The notes under the pieces are model-generated. The model was not told the DNA's origin. It ran no database searches and saw nothing but the letters and a program-made list of their open reading frames with translations. Made by a program: the position numbers and the translations under genes. Shown one piece after another: positions 56,601-64,000 of a stretch of 64,000 nucleotides of DNA (position 1 is its first letter; each line of letters begins with the position of its first letter). The stretch covers positions 7,623,501 through 7,687,500 of the forward strand of contig NC_074713.1 in the NCBI RefSeq assembly GCF_947242115.1. The letters are read 5' to 3'. This DNA is from Biomphalaria glabrata (lineage: Eukaryota; Mollusca; Gastropoda; Planorbidae).

Positions 56601-59600
56601 ATCTTGAGAGATGTTGACTTTGATTTGCTAAGAGAATCTCATTAGGCTAATTAGTTAATTGCAGTGTCTGCTATGGTTGTGCAGATCTATTACAAAGTAT
56701 TATTTGCAAGCAAAGGTCTCAAAAGGTGCCTTTGTTCTATTATAGTATTTATTTAATTGGTGTCTGCTTTTGGATCTTGAATTATGATGTGAAGCGAAGC
56801 TTTAGATTTGAAAAGATCAGTAACATGCAGCTGACCCCTGCTGAACAATCAACTGTTAGAGCCTGGCAAAGGAAAAACATTAACCACAAAATTTTCACCA
56901 TGCCTAAGTTCTCAGGATAATAACAATCAACCACTAATATAGTTTTGATTAACTTTCAAAGTAAGTATCAGAGTCACTAAGTATTTCTCACAGACAAGAA
57001 GGTATGTTGATATTCTTTAGAATTGTCATCTATTTAAAAAAAAAATGACAAAAAAATATTTTTTTTTCAAACATAAATAAAAATTGAAGTCTCTAGTGAA
57101 CACTGTATTTGACAAATGAGTGACAGATGAAACTTACCTCTGATAACAATCGGTGATAGTGTTGTAATGGTAGGAAGCATGAGTAAACGCCTGAAGCAGA
57201 TAGGATTTATCTCTAAATGTGTAGCCAATCTTTTCTTCAAGAGAGTCAAACCCTTGCAACAAGTGTTGAAGCTTGGCTTGATTCTCTTCTGTGTTTGAGA
57301 ACATTGGGGATGGGGGACAGCGGAGCTCATCAAACTCAAGCTCAGCTAGCTGTAAAATAGAAATGGAATTATTGTAATAACATGCAAAATTAACCTTTGA
57401 GGCCATAAATTATGACACAACAATTTATACAGCTAGTTATGGATAAGTGTTGAGCATAACTTTTTTTCTCTTATTTTAACTAACATGAATATGTGTAGAA
57501 CAAATTTTTTTATCTAATATATAAAGTAGAATGTAAGGAGTATGTGTGTATGTATGTCCCATATAGAAATCAAAACCGTTTGACCAATCGTGATAAAACT
57601 TGACATATATTTTCCTTACATAATGGTGGAGACCATAGTGAATGTTTAATGTCCCACCAACAACCGGAAGGCCATGCAAATAAAAAAAAATGTATCTCTA
57701 TTAAAGAACAAAACGTTTTTAAAAATCGGGTAAACCCATTTTCACACCCTATCGTGGCAAAATATATTTCAAAAAAGTGTTTGAACTAAATCCAATCCAC
57801 TAGATCAGTAATACTCAAACTAAGGTCTGCAGGTCATATCCGGCTAGTACCTTATATGTGTAAAAGAAAAGACAATTTTTTAAAATAACTTTAACTAACT
57901 TATGCATAGTCAGTAGGGGACAATATTTTTAGAGAAAAAGGAAAGAGATTCAATTGATTTCCTATATCAGTTAAGTAGTTAATCTATGTCTGGTGAAAAG
58001 CTCAATTTACCTTACAAAAAGAACTTCCACTAGCCCTTTCTAGTTTGTTGCTATCCTCTATTGTTTTCTTTTTCTTTGGAAGTACCCTGAGTCCAAGCCA
58101 AGACATAAATATCAAGGCAGCAGTTCGGCCGCATGTAGTAAGGTAGCAACCAATTAAAGCCTCTACAGAATCAGCCACACTTTTGTCTGGGAGCCCATGA
58201 TGACACTGAAGACTGTATGGTGTTAGATTGTTACTTGGTTCCTGCTGCACTTCATCCTGTTGGTCTGCCTCTTGGCTTTGTTGAATCCATTCCAGTTCTT
58301 TATTGAATAGGACTGCTTCATCTTTCTTGGCTAAAAAAAAAAATTTTTAAACTAGTGAATAGGTTTAATAGACTAAGATGGTCAACATGATGCAAAATGA
58401 TCTGTATTAAACATCTGTCTAGTACTGTATCTTAACAACTGATAAAATATATTTCAGAACTGAGTGACTATTGAAAAATCCATTTGAAATTAAATGTCAG
58501 AGTTTTTCCATTTCAAAAACTAAAAGAGAAAAAGTTGGTTTAATAAAGAAGAAATTAATTAAACATATTAACTGCTATAGAGAAATTGATTGCAAAACAC
58601 AAATAACAAATATTACAAATATTATTATATTAATTATGATATATTTAAAAACAATAAAAAACGAATAGTTATTACAATTCAGTAAAAACAGCCATAAAAG
58701 AAAAATGAGTATTAAGCCCAATTGAACAATCTGCTATTGCTAGCTCTTTCAGTTACATTAAAAAGTTCCAATATATAATTTTAACAGCTATGTCTAATTG
58801 AAAATCAAACCTGTATCAGCCTCATCCAAATAAAAGTTGCGTAGCGAGTTATTGACTTTTGATCCTGGTGTCACTATGACAACTTTGGGTACTGGACCTC
58901 GTCTTTTATCATCATTGATGACATAGCCCGGCGGCAACCAATTTTCAAAGGGTTCAAACTTTGTAGACACCATGCACTCTGCCAAACCTTTGCGACGTCC
59001 AAGCCTATATAAATTGTAGTTACTAACCTACAGAGTGGAACAATATTTAATTGTATAATAATGTATATATGTATATAAATATTTCTTTATTATTTAAAAG
59101 CTTGTGGTGGTCAATGATGAACTTTTGCCTATATTTCTCAGAAATGATTTTCATTTTGTTTAATTATTAAAAGAAAAAAAAAACATCATAAAAAAATATT
59201 TGTCTGTTTGCAAATAATTCATTCAAAATATTTATCTTGCAAAAGATACTGATTTCAAACCCTCACTGCCTTGCAGTACTAAGGCTTCAAGAGTCAGCCT
59301 TAAGGGAAAATTAAGAGTGGAGCTCCTCAACTATGATGATATTCCCTCCAACAGTTTTATCAATTGAAGTGATGCCAAACATAATGCACAGTATTCTTTA
59401 GGTTATAACTAGTAAGAACAAGTGAAGGACCATGACATATGGGAAACCCCTGATCCCAAAATGTGCTTTTAAAATGAAATACTGATGCTAGTTATTCATC
59501 TGGACACAACAATAATACATGGTATACAAACTAAATAATTTTTGTCAAAAGCATATTTGTATATTACATCTTTTCATAAAGACAATTAAAAAAAAAAAAA

Positions 59601-62600
59601 GACTTCCTAGCATTAAAAAAATATAAATACATAATTTTATCTTTAGAAATTAATAGGATGAGATTTTCAAAAGGAAACTACTGAAGACCTCCATGTTGAT
59701 GTTTCCTAGTAACCCAACTGCCAGAAAAGTTAGTTTTTAGACTAAATGAAAATATTTAGCAACAAAACCATTCCTTTTCAACTAACTGTGAACTTTTCTA
59801 CCAAAGTAAACACAGGTATCAGTAACAATCTATATAATACTTTTTCATAAAACATAATGGTATTAAATTTCTTTCTATCAAAAACAAAATTAATTAATTA
59901 TTTACAAAAATAAATGTTTAAATGAAAAGCAAAAGAAATACTAATTTCTCTAACCTGTTTGCTACGCAAGTAACTCAGTTTTCCTTCATGTATGCCGGGA
60001 TAGCTGCAATACAAATACACTGTAATGGCATACTTGAGAAAGGAGTCACCTATTGTTTCCAGTCTCTCCAGACTGAAGAAATCATTGGCATTAGACATGG
60101 TCAGGGCTTGCATGATGAGGCAAGGGCTGGGGCCGACAAAGGTTGTTAAATCTCTATCCTCATCTAAACTGACAGTGGCTACAGCATCAGCCTGCTGATA
60201 ACTGGCTGATAGTTCCTTCAATTCTTTTAGCTTGCTGTACAAAGGCCTAGAGGGAAGCTCATCATAGATGCCCTCATCTTGGTCAATCAATTTGTTATAC
60301 ATTTTGGTCAAAGAGTTCTCTCCAGACTTTTTTGTATTCTTGTCAGCTGTATTCCAGTAATCTATTTCAAAATCTGTTATATTAGTTGGTGCTTCCTCAG
60401 ACTTAGTGTGTACTTGGACACTATTTCCTTTCTCTAATTCATTTTTGTCTTGAGATGAAGAGTTATCTTGAGTAGTTTTAACTTCCTGTGTATCAAACGA
60501 GAATTTGATGACTTCATTATCTGCTAATAAACTTTCCTCCGGAACATTCTTGCTGTTCTTTTCTTTGTCAGTTAAAGCCTTTTCTTCGGAATTCCATACA
60601 CATTTTTCATCCGTCTGATTTTCTTCCTCTAACAAATCAGCCTCCATCTCATTAAGCCATGCTTGCTGCCAAGAAGATTGGCCATATTTTTTTCCACACT
60701 GAGAGTTTGTTTTTGTGTCACTTTGGAGAGGTGTATCAAATGTATGGAATGTATCAGAAGTGTTGGTTTGGGGAATTATGAGATCAATATCTAGTCCGCT
60801 GAGTTCCTCTGACAAAGTGTTCATAATGATTGATGGACCATCACTTAATTCACTGTCATTGCCATGTTTCGCATGGCCATTCAACAAATAGCCATTCTTA
60901 GTGTGCGCACTGTCATGTTCTTGCCGAATGGCTTTGTTCGAAGGGCTGATGTGGTTATGGTTAAATGATTGAGCAACTGGTGAATGAGATGCACAATGGT
61001 TAGATAGAGATGTGGTTAAAGTATCGTGAATACATTCTGTAGCTGGAAATAAGGCAGGGTCAGCAGCATCAGGACCTTGAGGTTCACAACCTGGAAAATT
61101 GAGGTCAGCCTTGGAATTGCTAAGATGGTTTTTAACATTTAAAACTGCATTGATATTTGGGGAAACAGATGATGACGGATCAGAGGGGTTCATCTTCCCT
61201 GCTACAAGTTTAGTTGACATTGGCGAGCATGAGAACTCTTCAACCAAACTAGGATCTTTGATATTGCAAAATGATGATAATGATGATGACGACAATACAG
61301 ATGATGAAGACATAAATAAAGGTGGTGTGGTTATTGTGGAGCAAGGTAAAAACAATGTTGCATTAATATTAGCACCAGTTTGGCAATAGGCACCGGGAGT
61401 GGATGTGTCAGCCACCAGTGAAATTTGATTAATCTCACAAGATTTAGTATCTTTAGATAGATAAGTTGTGGATTCATTTGTCTTTAAAGTGTCAACATTG
61501 AAGGTGGGTGAGACTGAGGGAGACAGACTAGTGGCCAAAGATATTGTAGATGTACATTTTGTGACAGGTGCATGATTAGATAAACTTATCACAGACATAG
61601 CTGGTGTGCTGAAATTACTTTTTGATTGCTGAAGAGCAGGCGTAAAAGGGAGATCACAGCCATCTTTTGTGAAGGTGCTATTTTGGTTATTGCAAGACAC
61701 TGAGTTGGTCGTAGAAGTTGTAATATCATCTGATGCATAGTTTGTAATGGAGGATTCAACAGATGGGCTTGATGAGTTTTTATCAACACTCTTCTGCTCT
61801 AAAGATAAATTAGTTTGAGCTTCGCACTTGTAAAATTTACTGGCACAGTTATCTGAGCTTGATGATGATGATGCAACACCAGAATCACTGTCAGAGGAAG
61901 ACTCTGTTTTGGTGTCTTCACTTGTAAATGCTATTTCATCTGGCTGAATTTGATGGTCTTTAAAATTTTCAGTTTGAAGTTCACAGTTTTCTAACTTAAG
62001 TCTTGGGTGTCCTAATCTTACATTAGCCTCCTCAACTTTTGATATTTTGCTGTTTGGACTATTTTTCTTACTAAATCCTTCATTGTCCAGCAGCTTCTCA
62101 GGACTTGTGTCAAAACCAAAATCGAGCTTAGGAAATCTGAATCTTTCTGGAAGCCCTTCAAGACCTATTCCAGTTTCTCTAGATATTTTCTGACGCAATT
62201 CTTCTGCCAATAATAAATAGTTTGCTCGATAGAGAATAGCAGGAAGGCAAACAGTTTTTCTCCACAGTGACGCAGGGAACACGTGAACATCACAGAGTTC
62301 AGGAACCAATATCTGTTTCTGCTGCAGATTTTCTCTTCTAGCTCTCTTTGTCTCAGCGCTGCTGGTAGGGAGTGCCACACCTTTTTGATTCATGTATCTA
62401 AATGGGATTGTGAAACAATGAACAGGTTAACAATTTATTATTGTTAGATTAATAGGTTTTGGAAACGTTTCAGAAGTATAAAAAAAAATTATTATTTATG
62501 TTGGTACTTAAATTTAGAACAATCATAATTCCATTATATTAAAGAAAAACGCAGTGAATCACAAAATATTTGTGTTTTAATTCAAGCTAGAAGCATACTT

Positions 62601-63624
62601 AGTGTTAAGCCATTATTTCAAATACCAAGAAGTGCTCCAGTTATGTAAATTATTTTAAGAAAACAGAACATAATGAGAAGTACAAGAACTAATATACCTA
62701 AAGGAATACCTTGTCTGCAAGCTATGACTGCTTAAAAATTTGTTAACACTGATGTAATTGAGTACCTATTATGTAAAAGATTTTTTTACTAATGTAAAAA
62801 AAAATATAGCCAATTACCGAGGAGTGAGTAAGTTCAGTCTTGCAGAAGTATGATCAACATCCAAGAGAGGTTGTACAGTATTGGTGATCATTAATCCATA
62901 TTTGGTTGTATAGTAATCCTGTTTAAATCATATCATGAAAATAGTAGTTGAAAGCAACTATATCCATACTTTGAAGTATCTTTATCCCCACAAATTTTAC
63001 AGAAACGCATGAAGGAACAAGATCTATATATTATAAAACTGACAACCAACTGACTTACTTGGAATGTTTTATAAAGTTCTGGTGACGGGAAAGGGCTGAC
63101 TGGATTTAAATCGTGACGGATCTCTGCAACATAAAAGTGCTGAGGCTGGTCTATGTTACGATATGAAGGCATGACTACTGCATCTTCAAAGTCATCCACA
63201 TTGAAATGAAATGGCTCACTGCCACCTTTGGAACTGAATCCTGCTCGTTTCTCTATTTTTATAAAATCAATTACTTTGTCCACAAAGTCCCATTCTATTT
63301 CTAATTCATTATGCGATTTTCCTGGAAATTTAGACAAATTGTAAAAGATATAAATAGAAGTACATTTTGAAATTTAAAAAAAAACTATTTGAAATCTTCA
63401 AAAAAATTTGCCCTACCATTTAATGGAACAACAAGGTAGCCACAGTCTGCCTTGACATAATCAAAGTCCATAGGGTCTTTCTCAAGATGTAGAACACCAG
63501 AAAAAACAAAATGATGAAATTTCGAAAGACGCAAGATTTCCTCCTCAGAACATATGATGTCTTGAATTAGATCAATAGATACAGTGACCTCCCCTGACCT
63601 CGTGTAGACAGGAAAATACGGCAT
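53661..63624 (-). CDS. DICER1: Dicer, 3' part (platform/PAZ to dsRBD); 5' end outside window
   Basis: Eleven exons on the minus strand: 63417-63624, 63059-63321, 62818-62918, 59955-62397, 58811-59027, 58011-58330, 57138-57349, 56258-56516, 55725-55923, 53989-54064, 53661-53823. I placed every boundary on GT/AG sites and all phases close, giving 1,486 residues to the stop. Dicer cuts double-stranded RNA and pre-miRNA into small RNAs in the cytoplasm. In order (residues of this partial protein): platform beginning [16 protein letters not shown] about 75-200 with [15 protein letters not shown] and [19 protein letters not shown], a long low-complexity linker about 300-930, RNase IIIa ([13 protein letters not shown] about 967; [11 protein letters not shown] about 1126), RNase IIIb ([11 protein letters not shown] about 1256; [14 protein letters not shown] about 1373), and a dsRBD from about 1407 ([20 protein letters not shown]). 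The acidic metal-binding residues of both RNase III domains are present, so catalysis should be intact. An acidic insert ([12 protein letters not shown]) sits between the RNase IIIb halves. Helicase and DUF283 must lie past 64,000. It resembles animal Dicer-1 rather than arthropod Dicer-2. Confidence 0.97.
54080..55205 (+). mobile_element. 5'-truncated RTE-like LINE (family A) in a Dicer intron
   Basis: The same segment as the element at 9,815-11,000, starting at [19 protein letters not shown] and running to the C-terminal end near CCCCAACGGTTCAACAGACA. It shows several frame breaks and a deletion around the catalytic FADD region. It lies in the intron between Dicer exons 55725-55923 and 53989-54064, in the opposite orientation, and starts only about 20 bp from the acceptor of the latter exon. 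Confidence 0.85.
57513..57847 (+). mobile_element. Non-autonomous Helitron-like element, copy 2, in a Dicer intron
   Basis: It begins TCTAATATATAAAG after an A and ends GGCTAG before a T, with the same subterminal GTCTGCAGGTCATATCCGG hairpin area as copy 1. It is about 100 bp shorter than copy 1 through internal deletion. It lies between Dicer exons 58011-58330 and 57138-57349. Confidence 0.75.
59955..62397 (-). CDS. DICER1: Dicer large exon: PAZ tail, expanded disordered linker, start of RNase IIIa
   Basis: This 2,443-bp exon encodes about 814 residues in one open frame. The first 100 or so match the conserved stretch after PAZ ([52 protein letters not shown]). The last 70 are the start of RNase IIIa and end at LSYLRSKQ, where the next exon continues with [15 protein letters not shown]. 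The roughly 640 residues between are rich in Ser, Asn, Thr, Asp and Glu, with runs such as SSSSSSDN and [13 protein letters not shown]. From memory, the corresponding linker in human Dicer is a few hundred residues shorter. The frame stays open over the whole length, so the linker is under coding constraint and is not intron read-through. Confidence 0.93.
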
Positions 63625-64000
63625 CTGCAATAAAATGAGCCATACATTTTTTTTTTTTCACAGTAAAAATTAACAGTAAATAAAGGTGACAGTTTGACAA
63701 AACCAGACACATGATGAGGTATAAATGTTCGTTTTGCAAATAGGTTTGAACTTGGTCATAAACACTGGGGATGGTGGCTAACACTATTTAGCAGCTGACA
63801 GTTGAGATTTACAATGGTTGAATAGATGTGTTTAGGTATGATCTTTATGCTTGTTTACAATCCACTCAGTAACATAGGTCCAATAACAAAATCCTTTCAC
63901 AAACTAAACATTTAGGCAATAACAAAATATTACTGTAATAAACATAGCTAGCATACCAGATAATGATAAAATAATGTATTCAGATTTATATTTATAGAAC
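63625..64000 (-). other. DICER1: Dicer intron at the right edge
   Basis: Upstream of exon 63417-63624 the sequence shows a T-rich tract and the acceptor TTATTGCAG. No further Dicer exon is visible up to the window end. Confidence 0.6.

Overview
The window is animal nuclear DNA: AT-rich, intron-rich and loaded with transposon remnants. Two genes are recognised with confidence by conserved protein motifs (Dicer and DHTKD1). Abundant tRNA-derived SINEs, 5'-truncated LINEs, non-autonomous Helitron-like and hAT-like elements, and clouds of AGATCT/TCTAGA words suggest a lophotrochozoan, most likely a gastropod mollusc such as a pulmonate snail. The species guess is inference; the gene calls do not depend on it.

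Layout. Positions 1-17,000 hold no host gene I can support. They are a mosaic of simple repeats, minisatellites, SINEs, LINE fragments, one hAT-like element with an exact 8-bp target duplication (7,747-8,440) and one Helitron-like element (14,910-15,345). At 17,018-19,630 on the minus strand lies a single-exon coding sequence of about 870 residues with six tandem NPF repeats, probably an endocytic scaffold; its 5' untranslated exon is probably near 21,430-21,650. At 23,218-26,884 on the plus strand is a four-exon gene for a coiled-coil plus Death-domain protein (351 residues). Its 3' end faces that of the next gene.

From 49,624 down to 30,608 (minus strand) is a complete 22-exon DHTKD1 gene (926 residues), the mitochondrial 2-oxoadipate dehydrogenase E1. 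All exon phases close, and one intron has a GC-AG donor. Its introns carry a LINE with a long open RT frame on the opposite strand, six SINEs, a solo LTR, other LINE pieces and several tandem repeats. After a repeat-filled gap (49,625-53,660), the 3' part of a Dicer gene runs on the minus strand from 63,624 to 53,661. It has 11 exons and 1,486 residues, covering platform/PAZ, a very long Ser/Asn/Thr-rich linker, RNase IIIa, RNase IIIb and dsRBD. The helicase half lies beyond the right edge.

The genes do not form an operon: Dicer acts in small-RNA biogenesis, DHTKD1 in lysine/tryptophan breakdown, and the other two are unrelated cytoplasmic proteins by sequence. I see no convincing new multi-gene system. 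The most unusual points are the enlarged Dicer linker, a 61-bp near-identical copy of part of the Dicer dsRBD exon 1.3 kb downstream of it, the NPF-repeat protein, the coiled-coil/Death protein, and the well-delimited mobile elements.
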